Shown here: one piece after another, positions 25,823-35,409 of the stretch | How the letters are laid out: each line of letters starts with the position of its first letter | Position numbering within the stretch: the stretch's first letter is position 1 | Source of the DNA: Caldifarciminota bacterium | GTDB lineage: Bacteria; Hydrothermota; Tepidihabitantia; Tepidihabitantales; CAIPLT01 | Assembly (NCBI GenBank): GCA_903865935.1 | Contig: CAIPLT010000002.1 | Location: 1-64,000 of the forward strand | Length of the DNA stretch: 64,000 bases | Reading direction: 5' to 3' | Notes under the pieces: model-generated | Seen by the model: the letters and a program-made list of their open reading frames with translations, nothing else | The model's database searches: none | Told to the model about the DNA's origin: nothing | Made by a program: the position numbers and the translations under genes

Positions 25823-26671
25823 TTGCAAGATTTACGTTATTGGCTTTTATTACAAAGCATCGACGGAATCGGTCCGGTATTTTTCAAAGCATTAGTCAAT
25901 AAATTTTCCAATCCTAAATCAGTATTCGAAGCAAATGCTAAGGACCTGTTAACAATTCCCAGAATCAACAACAATATTGTTGATAATATTTTTACTGTAA
26001 AAAATAATCTTAAAAGTATCGAAACGTTATTAGAACAGTTTGATGAACAAGCAATAAAAATAATTACATTTCAGGATCCAGATTACCCCGAACCGCTGAT
26101 TAACATACAAAATGCACCTCCAATAATATATTTATACGGGAATATACCAAAGGCAAAAACGATTGGGATTATCGGCACCAGAGATGCGTCAGAACAGGGG
26201 ATAAAAAAAGCAACTGAATATGCAATTGCTTTAACGAAAGCAGGTTATGTTATCATAAGTGGTTATGCCAAAGGTATTGATACGGCAGCACATTTAGGAG
26301 CGCTACAAGCAAAGGCTAAGACATTAGCAATATTACCAACCGGAATTCTTAAGTTCAAGCTTCATCAGGAACTATCTGATGTTTCCGATGAATTTATGAA
26401 CCATGCAACAATTTTATCTGAATTCTATCCTTTAAGCGAATGGTCAGTAGGTAATGCTTTGTTAAGAAATCGCATTACCAGCGCGTTTTCCGATAAAATA
26501 TTAGTTATCGAATCTGGTGACAGCGGCGGAACATTATCAACCTGCGAATATGCTAAGGCACAAGAAAAGCCGATATTTTTATATGATGGTATTCAATCGT
26601 CAATGGACAGAAAGATTCTTGAGCTAGGCGCTGTTTCAATCGCTTCAGTCGATGAACTGCTTGACTTGTAG
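25823..26671 (+). CDS. dprA: DNA-processing protein DprA/Smf
   Basis: The 282-residue protein has an N-terminal helix-hairpin-helix-like region (about 10-60) and the DprA Rossmann domain with GIIGTRDASEQGIKKA, ISGYAKGIDTAAHLGAL, the RNRITSAFSDKILVIE motif and SGGTLSTCEYA. DprA loads RecA onto incoming single-stranded DNA in transformation. The C-terminal winged helix of longer DprA proteins is absent. The start is TTG with AAGG upstream. Confidence 0.92.
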   Translation: MQDLRYWLLLQSIDGIGPVFFKALVNKFSNPKSVFEANAKDLLTIPRINNNIVDNIFTVKNNLKSIETLLEQFDEQAIKIITFQDPDYPEPLINIQNAPPIIYLYGNIPKAKTIGIIGTRDASEQGIKKATEYAIALTKAGYVIISGYAKGIDTAAHLGALQAKAKTLAILPTGILKFKLHQELSDVSDEFMNHATILSEFYPLSEWSVGNALLRNRITSAFSDKILVIESGDSGGTLSTCEYAKAQEKPIFLYDGIQSSMDRKILELGAVSIASVDELLDL

Positions 26672-26688
26672 ACCAATTCTTTTATAAT
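26661..26688 (+). promoter_or_regulatory. Predicted promoter of trxA, leaderless
   Basis: TTGACT (26661-26666), 16 bases and a perfect TATAAT (26683-26688) are followed by 5 bases and the trxA ATG. The -35 box lies inside the end of dprA. No SD is present. Confidence 0.7.
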
Positions 26689-26693
26689 TATTT

Positions 26694-27011
26694 ATGGCAA
26701 TTGAAATTACAGAAACAAATTTTAAACAAGAAGTTTTAGATTCTCCGATACCAGTACTGATTGATTTTTGGGCGACATGGTGCATGCCCTGTCAGATGAT
26801 CGCACCGGTTGTTGAAACAATCGGTCAAGAGTACACCGGAAAGCTTAAAGTCGGCAAAATCGATGTTGATAAACAAGGGGAACTTGCGGCAAAATACTCG
26901 GTAATGAGCATACCGGCTTTGTTGTTTTTCAAAAACGGTCAAGTTGTTGATTCAGTAATCGGTGCAGTACCCAAAGAATACTTGGTTGACAAGATTAATA
27001 AAATATTATAA
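26694..27011 (+). CDS. trxA: Thioredoxin
   Basis: The 105-residue protein has the thioredoxin fold with active site WCMPC in DFWATWCMPCQMIAP, cis-Pro in MSIPALLFFKNG, and no signal peptide. WCMPC differs from the usual WCGPC by one residue, which may alter redox potential. It reduces protein disulfides in the cytoplasm. It is the first of three thiol-redox genes. Confidence 0.94.
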   Translation: MAIEITETNFKQEVLDSPIPVLIDFWATWCMPCQMIAPVVETIGQEYTGKLKVGKIDVDKQGELAAKYSVMSIPALLFFKNGQVVDSVIGAVPKEYLVDKINKIL

Positions 27012-27028
27012 TAATTAAACGGAGTTTT

Positions 27029-27520
27029 ATGAGAAAGTTAATTTTACTCGTATTACCAATGATTTTATTTTTATCCTGTAGTGGCACAAGAAAAACCGAC
27101 AATTCTACTAATAATATTAATTTTACCCTTGACCAGTTTGGTGGCGGTATAGTATCACTTGCTGAACAAAAAGGCAAGGTTGTATTAGTTGATTTCTGGG
27201 CTACATGGTGCGGTCCGTGTCGAGTAGCAATTCCACATCTGGTCAGAATGTATAATGAATATAAAGACCAGGGGTTAGTAGTGTTAGGAATATCTTTAGA
27301 CCAGGAAAAAGATGTTTTACCGAAATTTATTAAAGACAATAATATTACTTATCCAATTCTATATGGTAACCAGCAAGTTGCAAAGGCATATGAAGTTCAG
27401 GGTATACCGACATTAGTTATTTTTGATAAAAAGGGTAAGATTGCTTTCCGGGAAGTCGGTTTCAGCGACGAAAATATTTCAACACTTGAACAAAAAATCA
27501 AAGACGCATTAGCCCAATAA
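27029..27520 (+). CDS. TlpA/ResA-like thiol-disulfide oxidoreductase lipoprotein
   Basis: The 163-residue protein starts with a signal peptide and lipobox (MILFLSC, Cys17) and has a thioredoxin-like domain with WCGPC in DFWATWCGPCRVAIP and cis-Pro in VQGIPTLVIF. It is likely anchored in the envelope and reduces disulfides outside the cytoplasm, for example during cytochrome or envelope protein maturation. An SD, CGGAG, precedes the ATG. Confidence 0.9.
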   Translation: MRKLILLVLPMILFLSCSGTRKTDNSTNNINFTLDQFGGGIVSLAEQKGKVVLVDFWATWCGPCRVAIPHLVRMYNEYKDQGLVVLGISLDQEKDVLPKFIKDNNITYPILYGNQQVAKAYEVQGIPTLVIFDKKGKIAFREVGFSDENISTLEQKIKDALAQ

Positions 27521-27521
27521 T

Positions 27522-27932
27522 ATGCAAAAAGTCGAATTAAAGTGGATTGATGGTTTTCGGTTTGTCGTCAAAGATGAGAACAAACACAGTTTTGTTCTTG
27601 ATACCAAAGCCGAAGTGGGTGGTACGGAAACCGGATTTCAACCGATTGATATGTTATTAATCGGGTTGGGTGGTTGTATGGCTTTTGATATTTTATCGAT
27701 ACTTAAGAAAAAAATGACCGATATACGAAATTTTATTGTTATTGTTGAAGGAGAACGAGCAGATGAGCATCCTAAGCGCTACACTTCAATTACAATTAAA
27801 ATAAAATGTAATAAAGAAGCAAATCAGAATGATATTCAGAGAGCAATGGAACTTTCGCGGGATAAATATTGTTCAGTGTATGCAACTTTGAATAAACCGC
27901 CGGAAATTAAATTTGAAATAGTTTCTGAATGA
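27522..27932 (+). CDS. OsmC-family protein
   Basis: The 136-residue protein has the OsmC fold with the two conserved Cys in GLGGCMAFDILSIL and DKYCSVYATL. Family members are thiol-dependent peroxidases, though the YhfA subgroup is less well defined. It begins one base after the lipoprotein stop and belongs to the same redox unit. Confidence 0.88.
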   Translation: MQKVELKWIDGFRFVVKDENKHSFVLDTKAEVGGTETGFQPIDMLLIGLGGCMAFDILSILKKKMTDIRNFIVIVEGERADEHPKRYTSITIKIKCNKEANQNDIQRAMELSRDKYCSVYATLNKPPEIKFEIVSE

Positions 27933-27955
27933 CATCGGGGGAGAGGTAGAAATAA

Positions 27956-29410
<1,455 letters not shown>

Positions 29411-29445
29411 AACTAGTACACAAACCAATAAAAAGAGGAGAGGTG

Positions 29446-29508
29446 ATGCTCAAAATGGGTTATTTAGATTTTTCTTCTAGTTTACATAAGATAAATTATC
29501 AGAAGTAG
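29446..29508 (+). CDS. Possible 20-residue small ORF
   Basis: An ATG with a strong SD (GGAGAGGTG) opens a 20-codon frame (MLKMGYLDFSSSLHKINYQK) 35 bases after guaB. The SD nearly copies that of guaB, so it could be a small protein or a duplicated leader fragment. Nothing else supports translation. Confidence 0.25.
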   Translation: MLKMGYLDFSSSLHKINYQK

Positions 29509-29547
29509 AGATAAGAATGAAATATTTGATAAACGCTATGTTATTAG

Positions 29548-29919
29548 TTAAATATTGAACTTTTTAGCGTAGGTTGATATTACCGGGATTTCCCATTTAG
29601 CCCCTGCTGCTGCATAAATTGCACTGATTATAAGCAGGATAACATAGGCTACTGCGATAATTGTTCCAACAAAATTATGCGCGAGCCAACCAATTACTTT
29701 AAATAAAAACCCGATTAGCGGAATATGTCCTAATATCCCGCCGAATATAACGCTTAATAACCATAGAGCGATAGATAGAATAATATAAGTAATTAAAAGC
29801 ACCAAGCTCTGCTTACCGTGAAACTGCATGAAATCATCTTCTCGGTTAACGAATATCGGGATAAAGCACAAAAACGGGAGATAACCAATTGCAGATAAAA
29901 TTTTACTCTTTTCGGTCAT
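29548..29919 (-). CDS. DUF4870/Tic20-like membrane protein
   Basis: The 123-residue protein has three to four hydrophobic helices and the family pattern ILSAIGYLPFLCFIPIF...FMQFHGKQSLVLLI, seen in DUF4870 proteins of unknown function. It lies convergently after guaB and has its own leaderless promoter. Confidence 0.8.
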   Translation of the reverse strand: MTEKSKILSAIGYLPFLCFIPIFVNREDDFMQFHGKQSLVLLITYIILSIALWLLSVIFGGILGHIPLIGFLFKVIGWLAHNFVGTIIAVAYVILLIISAIYAAAGAKWEIPVISTYAKKFNI

Positions 29920-29924
29920 AATTT

Positions 29925-29952
29925 AATATAGTTAAAAGTTTGATAATGTCAA
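29925..29952 (-). promoter_or_regulatory. Predicted promoter of the DUF4870 gene, leaderless
   Basis: On the minus strand TTGACA (29952-29947), 16 bases and TATATT (29930-29925) are followed by 5 bases and ATG at 29919. No SD is present. Confidence 0.7.
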
Positions 29953-29967
29953 TATCTTTAATTATCC

Positions 29968-29995
29968 TTGACAATATCAATATTGTCGGCAAAAT
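29968..29995 (+). promoter_or_regulatory. Predicted promoter of lptE, leaderless, with an 18-bp palindrome
   Basis: TTGACA (29968-29973), 16 bases and CAAAAT (29990-29995) are followed by 6 bases and ATG 30002. GACAATAT, CA and ATATTGTC (29970-29987) form a perfect inverted repeat that overlaps the -35 box and could be an operator. Confidence 0.55.
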
Positions 29996-30001
29996 AGATT
30001 T

Positions 30002-30478
30002 ATGCTGAAATATGGCGTTTACTTCATTATTTTAATCCTGAGCTGTTGCGGCTATTCAACCCATTCGATATTACCATCTAATCTCAAGACAATCGCGATA
30101 CCAGTAGTCGGTAACGCGACAATTAAACCTGGTCTTGGTGACATGCTTACAAGCCAGTTAATTGATGATTTTACTCAAGACCGCAACTTAAAGGTCACAC
30201 CGATTGATAAAGCCAATATTGTATTAAACTGTGCAATAAAAAACTTTGAGAGGTCTCCCCAGTCCTATAACGCAGACCAGACCGTGATTGCTTATAGGAT
30301 AATTTTGACGGCCGGTGTTGTTGCTACGGATAATATTAAATCCGCGTCTTTATGGGAAGGTGATATCTCATCTTGGATTACTTATGATGCAGCGAGCGAA
30401 ACCGAAGATATCGGTGTTGACCGCGCAATTAAAAAATTGTCACAGGATATATTAAGAAAAACACTCACCGCTTGGTAA
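30002..30478 (+). CDS. lptE: LPS-assembly lipoprotein LptE-like
   Basis: The 158-residue protein begins with a signal peptide and a lipobox ending LILSCC, then CGYSTHSILPSNLKTIAIPVVGNAT, the typical start of the LptE (LPS-assembly) family. LptE plugs and stabilises LptD in the outer membrane. lptD is not nearby; lptC, lptA and lptB lie at 52014-54253. Its stop overlaps the next gene. Confidence 0.82.
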   Translation: MLKYGVYFIILILSCCGYSTHSILPSNLKTIAIPVVGNATIKPGLGDMLTSQLIDDFTQDRNLKVTPIDKANIVLNCAIKNFERSPQSYNADQTVIAYRIILTAGVVATDNIKSASLWEGDISSWITYDAASETEDIGVDRAIKKLSQDILRKTLTAW

Positions 30479-31845
30479 ACCAATCTAACCGTTCATTTAA
30501 AAGATTCACAAGCAAATCAAGGCAATTATATATTTCTAATGTGCTGAACCTAAGAGTAGAAAAAATAATTTTTGGCGGAAGCGGTCTTGCGACTTTTGAC
30601 AATGTAAAGGTCTTCGTACCATTTTCCGCACCCGGAGATTTAGTTCAGGTAAAGATTGTTGAAAGGAAAAAGAACTATTACGTTGCGGAAATAAAAAAAA
30701 TTTTAGAGCCGTCAAAAATGCGGGTTAAACCGCCCTGTCCTTATTTTACTGATTGCGGCGGGTGCGACTTGCAGCATTTATCTTATGCCTCACAACTGAA
30801 AATAAAACAGGAGTTTGCGTTTGAATCTTTAAGTCGTATCGGTCATCTGAATATTGCCAAAGCACCTTCAATCATTAAGTCGTCGCCATTTCATTGCCGC
30901 AACAAAACCCAATATCCACTAAGGGGTCGTCCTTTGAAAATCGGTTTTTACCGGTCGCTCAGCCATCACGTGATTAATATTGATAAATGTCTTTTACATC
31001 CTATTATTTTTGATGACATACGTGCAAAAATAAAAGAACTGATAATAGCTGCTAAAGAACCGATTTACCATGAAATCCAGCATTCTGGTAATCTCCGTCA
31101 TATAATAATCAGACAGGGGATGAACACCGATGAAATTCTCATAACATTTGTTACCCGCACACCGTCAATATCTGAAAAATTATATAAGCCTCTCCCCCAA
31201 GAATTCAAAAATATTGTTGGTATTACCCAGTCGATAAATCCGGACAGAACCAACCGTATTCTTGGCGACAGGAATAAAACGTTGTTCGGTAATGATTACA
31301 TTATGGAGAGGGTGCTGGATAAGAAATTTAAAATCTCAGCAGATGCATTTTTTCAGGTGAACACACAGCAGGCAGAAAATATGGCATTCAAGCTCAGGGA
31401 ATATATCGGTTCAGCCGAACAGGTTCTTGATTTATACTGCGGAGTCGGTTTTCTTTCAATCACGGCGAGTGATCTGGCAAAGAAAATTTATGGTATTGAA
31501 ATTAGCAGGCAAGCGATTAACGATGCGATAGAAAATGCAAGAATGAATAGTATCAGTAATATCGAATACATTGCTTCGCCGGTTGAACTGGCAATCAGGA
31601 ATTATAGAAACATTGACACAATTATTCTTGACCCGCCCAGAAAAGGCTGCGATGAGAACTTACTGCAAAATATCGCGCGTATCAAACCAAAAAAGATTAT
31701 TTACATCTCATGCAACCCAACGACCTTTGCACGGGATATTGCGATTTTAGAGAAATTCAATTATCGTCTTGAACAATACGAACTGATGGATATGTTTCCG
31801 CAAACTTACCATGTCGAGTCAATCGCCAGAATAATGCTAAAATAA
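30472..31845 (+). CDS. rlmD: 23S rRNA (uracil-5-)-methyltransferase, RlmD/RumA-like
   Basis: The 457-residue protein has a TRAM domain (about 25-80), [4Fe-4S] ligands in CPYFTDCGGCDLQ and probably DKCLLHP, a SAM-binding motif VLDLYCGVGFLSI, and the catalytic Cys in YISCNPTTFARD preceded by LDPPRKGC. It makes 5-methyluridine in rRNA. The frame starts with TTG 30472 overlapping lptE; GTG 30541 is an alternative start just before the TRAM domain. Confidence 0.9.
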   Translation: MVNQSNRSFKRFTSKSRQLYISNVLNLRVEKIIFGGSGLATFDNVKVFVPFSAPGDLVQVKIVERKKNYYVAEIKKILEPSKMRVKPPCPYFTDCGGCDLQHLSYASQLKIKQEFAFESLSRIGHLNIAKAPSIIKSSPFHCRNKTQYPLRGRPLKIGFYRSLSHHVINIDKCLLHPIIFDDIRAKIKELIIAAKEPIYHEIQHSGNLRHIIIRQGMNTDEILITFVTRTPSISEKLYKPLPQEFKNIVGITQSINPDRTNRILGDRNKTLFGNDYIMERVLDKKFKISADAFFQVNTQQAENMAFKLREYIGSAEQVLDLYCGVGFLSITASDLAKKIYGIEISRQAINDAIENARMNSISNIEYIASPVELAIRNYRNIDTIILDPPRKGCDENLLQNIARIKPKKIIYISCNPTTFARDIAILEKFNYRLEQYELMDMFPQTYHVESIARIMLK

Positions 31846-31856
31846 TTTTTTTACGA

Positions 31857-33365
31857 ATGAACTTGAACAAACACGAATTTATTATAAACGCTAAAAAAAT
31901 ATACACACTTGATAGTAGCAACAATATATATAATACGATGTTGATTGAAGATGGTAAAATTAAGGAGCTTTCCAATCACCTTCTCCCCTATAAACATGAA
32001 AAAATTAGTTATCCGGACAAATATATTGTACCGGGATTTATTGATTCGCATACACATATTCTTGGCACTGGTCTGCAACAGGTATTTCCTGAAGTGTCAT
32101 CAGCCCAATCATTTGAAGAAATATTCGATAAGATCTCTGCTGCTTCTAATATCGCTCAGGAGTATGGATTTTTGGTGGTATACAACTTTGAGCCAGACAA
32201 TACAAAAGAACGTCGCTATCCGCATCGTAGAGAACTAGACAGGCTGATAAAGGACTATGCCATGCTTTTATACCGTATTGACGGTCATTCCGGCGTGTTA
32301 AATACAAAAGGTCTGGAACAGGTGCTTGAAACCAAAGACAAGATTTTGGAGCGGGGAATTGAATATGATGAACACAAAGAGCCGACCGGCATTTTGCGCG
32401 GTAAGGCGTATGAGTTCACAGCTCGGTTTTTCAACAATAAGTTCAGTCCAGAACTGAGAATACAAGCATTTGAAAAAGCGTGCGGTCTTGCGATTAAGCA
32501 TGGTGTAACCACTATGATCACAATGCTCGGCACAGAAGTTGATAATATTACTTGCGAGCTTTTATTACAGGTTCAGGATAAGCTGCCGATTGAAGTTATT
32601 CCATTTTATCAGACCAAGGATATTGAGCGGGTTAAAAAGCTTAATTTGTCAAGAATCGGCGGTTGTATATTGATTGATGGTTCGTTCGGCTCGCATACCG
32701 CTGCTCTAATAGAAGATTATACGGACGAGCCAAATAACAAAGGAGTTTTATATCTGACTGACCAGGAGCTGACCAACTTTTATCAGGAGTCGGATGCGAA
32801 TGGCCTGCAGACCGCAGTGCATGCGATTGGCGATAGAGCGATTGAACAGGTTGTGCGATGTTTTGAATCATTCTTAAAAGATAATCGCTTGCGGCATCGA
32901 ATTGAGCATTGCGAACTCTTGAACGACGATTTAATCAAACGTATCAGGGATTTAGGCTTGGTGGTCTGTGTACAGCCCGCATTTGAAAATTATTGGGGCG
33001 GTGCAGGTAAAATGTATAAAGAACGTTTAGGCGAGCGATGGCAAAAGACCAATCCATTGAACAAGTTGATTAATTCCGGCATTCTGGTTGCGGCTGGTTC
33101 TGATGCACCGATTACACCGATTGACCCTCTTCTTGGTATCAGTTCAGCTGTAAATCATCCTAATCCCGAGCATCGCATTTCTTGTTTATACGCATTGCAG
33201 ATGTTCACCAAAAATGGCGCGTATGCAATATGTGCGGAAAACCGTATCGGTATATTAAAAGAAAATTATCAGGCAGATTTTGTCGTGCTTGATAATGACC
33301 CGCTCGAAAATACTGCTAACAAGATTTGTCGTGTCTATAAAAAAGGTAACCAATTATATTTCTGA
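31857..33365 (+). CDS. Amidohydrolase family protein (YtcJ-like)
   Basis: The 502-residue protein is a TIM-barrel metal-dependent hydrolase of the amidohydrolase 3 type. The metal motif is DSHTHILG, with AVHAIGDRAIEQV, HRIEHCELL and AGSDAPITPIDPLLGISSAV farther on. Substrates of this subgroup are diverse, and none can be assigned. ATG 31857 lies 11 bases after the methyltransferase with no SD. Confidence 0.87.
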   Translation: MNLNKHEFIINAKKIYTLDSSNNIYNTMLIEDGKIKELSNHLLPYKHEKISYPDKYIVPGFIDSHTHILGTGLQQVFPEVSSAQSFEEIFDKISAASNIAQEYGFLVVYNFEPDNTKERRYPHRRELDRLIKDYAMLLYRIDGHSGVLNTKGLEQVLETKDKILERGIEYDEHKEPTGILRGKAYEFTARFFNNKFSPELRIQAFEKACGLAIKHGVTTMITMLGTEVDNITCELLLQVQDKLPIEVIPFYQTKDIERVKKLNLSRIGGCILIDGSFGSHTAALIEDYTDEPNNKGVLYLTDQELTNFYQESDANGLQTAVHAIGDRAIEQVVRCFESFLKDNRLRHRIEHCELLNDDLIKRIRDLGLVVCVQPAFENYWGGAGKMYKERLGERWQKTNPLNKLINSGILVAAGSDAPITPIDPLLGISSAVNHPNPEHRISCLYALQMFTKNGAYAICAENRIGILKENYQADFVVLDNDPLENTANKICRVYKKGNQLYF

Positions 33366-33389
33366 TAGTAAGATTTAGATAAGAAGTCT

Positions 33390-33622
33390 TTAAAAATAAT
33401 TATTGACAAAATTCGTAGGAACACGGAGGGGTCACGGGTTAGATTCGCTACCCGCATCATTCTCTCCATTGATTAGCAGGTTAAAAACTACTTCATTTAT
33501 CGATTTAAGTCATTATTTATTAAATTATTTATGCTTTTACCTATATCTCAATATTGAACTCGATTAAGAAAACTATCATTTACTTTATCATTTACGCTAT
33601 TTATCAATCCGTTATTTAACAT
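33390..33622 (-). repeat. Dispersed degenerate repeat, copy A
   Basis: This stretch matches 49960-50184 (copy B). Shared blocks include TTGACAAAATTCGTA (33403-33417), CCATTGATTAGCAGG and a 20-base identity at 33530-33549. Read on the minus strand it translates as a decayed protein: FLNRVQY, stop, DIGKSINNLINNDL, a shift, then EVVFNLLINGEN, NP, stop, PLRVPTNFV. The rest of the 33366-33791 gap (about 33623-33791) holds only AT-rich sequence with no gene seen. Confidence 0.75.
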
Positions 33623-33791
33623 ATCAAAGTCATCATTAATCACACAATTGACCACAATATCATTCATTACACTCAGAAAAATATTAATTTTCATTTCTTA
33701 CTTTTATACAGTACTTACTTCATAAAGTCGAATAGACGATTACGGTTCTAAAATAACAAATATAAAGATAGAAAATATTAATATTTTTTTA

Positions 33792-33820
33792 TTGACAAAT
33801 GATATTCTTTTCGATACTAT
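33792..33820 (+). promoter_or_regulatory. Predicted promoter of the symporter genes
   Basis: TTGACA (33792-33797), 17 bases and TACTAT (33815-33820) lie 15 bases before the small membrane protein ATG. Confidence 0.5.
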
Positions 33821-33835
33821 TTTTGCGAGTTATTA

Positions 33836-33949
33836 ATGACGATTTATAATTGTCCGATTCTAACTTTCCTCGCGATTATCGTCGCATTATTCAGTATATT
33901 AATATCAATCATCTGGGCAGCCTGGTTCTTCCCAAAAGAAAAAAAGTAA
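33836..33949 (+). CDS. Small single-helix membrane protein, symporter accessory type
   Basis: This 37-residue protein (starts MTIYNCPILTF) is one hydrophobic helix followed by WFFPKEKK. It ends one base before the symporter ATG and is clearly translated with it. Tiny helix proteins of this form directly upstream of sodium:solute symporters are known as symporter small accessory proteins. The role, probably assembly or stability of the symporter, is inferred from that family. Confidence 0.75.
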   Translation: MTIYNCPILTFLAIIVALFSILISIIWAAWFFPKEKK

Positions 33950-33950
33950 A

Positions 33951-35390
33951 ATGTCTGCCGCATTAGTCTATACTATCGTTTTATTCCTGTATATTTTGAT
34001 TCTATTTATTATCGGGTTGGTCAGCCGAAAGCAAATGGGCGGTCAGGCAGAAGATTTTTATCTAGGCGGTCGAAACACCGGTGCCTGGGTATCAAGCTTT
34101 GCATTTGTTGCCGCTTATTTCAGTTCGGTCGTGATTATCGGCGGAGGCGGATTCGGTTACAAGTTTGGCATGGCAACAATCTGGATTGGCGCGATAAACG
34201 TTCTAATCGGTGCAACCTTAGCCTGGATTGTGCTGGGTAAAAAGACCCGCGAACAGACTCAGGAGTTGAATGCGGTCACAATGCCTGAATTTTTTGCCAA
34301 ACGTTATAAGCTACCAGTTTTGCAGGTTATCTCAGCGATAATCATAACCGTGTTTATGATTGTTTATAATGTGAGTATTTTAAAAGGCATGGCGAGCATT
34401 CTCGAGGTTCTAATGAGTATCAGCTATTTTCAGGGGCTTTTAATCTCGGGTGTGATTATTATTGTTTATGTTACCTTAGGCGGATATCTCGCAGTGGTCT
34501 GGACAAGTTTTTTCCAGGCATGGGTGATGCTTTTTGCTTTAATACTTCTGACAATTTTAACTTTGGCTAAGGTCGGCGGATTTTCGCATGCGATGGCTCA
34601 GCTTACTGCGATTAATCAGCAGTATGTTCAGACACCCGGTTTATGGGGCTGGTCAGGTCTTGCTTCGTATTGTCTGATTGTCAGTTTTGGAGTCTGGGGC
34701 ATGCCGCAGTTGATGACCAGATTTTATTCAATTAAAAATGTTTCGGTATTGAGAATCGGAACGATTTTGGTGACATTCGGCGCTTCAATGGCAGTTCTCC
34801 CCTATCTGAACGGTGCGATTTCAAGAATTCTTTTTCCGAATCTGAAAAATGCGGATTTGGCAATTCCATATCTGGTTAAGATGGTGATGTCGCCATTAGG
34901 TCAGGCAGTATTTTTAACTGGTGTTATTGCAGCGGGTATGTCAACCTTTGCTGCGGTGCTGATAATCTGCGTTTCATCTTTAATCAAGGATTTGTATGAA
35001 GGCGGAATGAAACGAAAACTGGATTCCAAAACCCATTTGAAATATGCGAGAATCGCCAGTATCACGATTGGCATTCTGTCGATGCTTGTGGCGATTAAAC
35101 CACCTGCAATGATTTTAGTGCTGACCGCATTTTCATGGGCAGTAATCGCATCAGCAAATCTCTGGCCATTCTTTTTCGGACTTTACCAAAAGACCCCTTC
35201 CAAGAATGCAGCTCTGATTTCAATGGTTGGTGGTAGTATCATCGCTTTGGTTTGGTTAATCCTGCGTAATCCATTTGGTATTCATGGTTTTATACCTGGT
35301 GTTGCAAGTAGTCTAATACTGTTTGTAGTGGTAAGTTTATTTACTAAAAATATTGACAGAAACAAAATGAGTGATATAGTTAATAAGTGA
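33951..35390 (+). CDS. Sodium:solute symporter family transporter
   Basis: The 479-residue protein has about 13 membrane helices and belongs to the SSS family. The N-terminal AEDFYLGGRNTGAWVSSFAFVAAYFSS and the QAWVMLFALI region are typical. These carriers import sugars, amino acids, vitamins or organic acids with Na+. The substrate cannot be read from the sequence. It is paired with a 37-residue membrane protein upstream. Confidence 0.92.
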   Translation: MSAALVYTIVLFLYILILFIIGLVSRKQMGGQAEDFYLGGRNTGAWVSSFAFVAAYFSSVVIIGGGGFGYKFGMATIWIGAINVLIGATLAWIVLGKKTREQTQELNAVTMPEFFAKRYKLPVLQVISAIIITVFMIVYNVSILKGMASILEVLMSISYFQGLLISGVIIIVYVTLGGYLAVVWTSFFQAWVMLFALILLTILTLAKVGGFSHAMAQLTAINQQYVQTPGLWGWSGLASYCLIVSFGVWGMPQLMTRFYSIKNVSVLRIGTILVTFGASMAVLPYLNGAISRILFPNLKNADLAIPYLVKMVMSPLGQAVFLTGVIAAGMSTFAAVLIICVSSLIKDLYEGGMKRKLDSKTHLKYARIASITIGILSMLVAIKPPAMILVLTAFSWAVIASANLWPFFFGLYQKTPSKNAALISMVGGSIIALVWLILRNPFGIHGFIPGVASSLILFVVVSLFTKNIDRNKMSDIVNK

Positions 35391-35409
35391 TGAATTCATG
35401 GGAGGCAAT

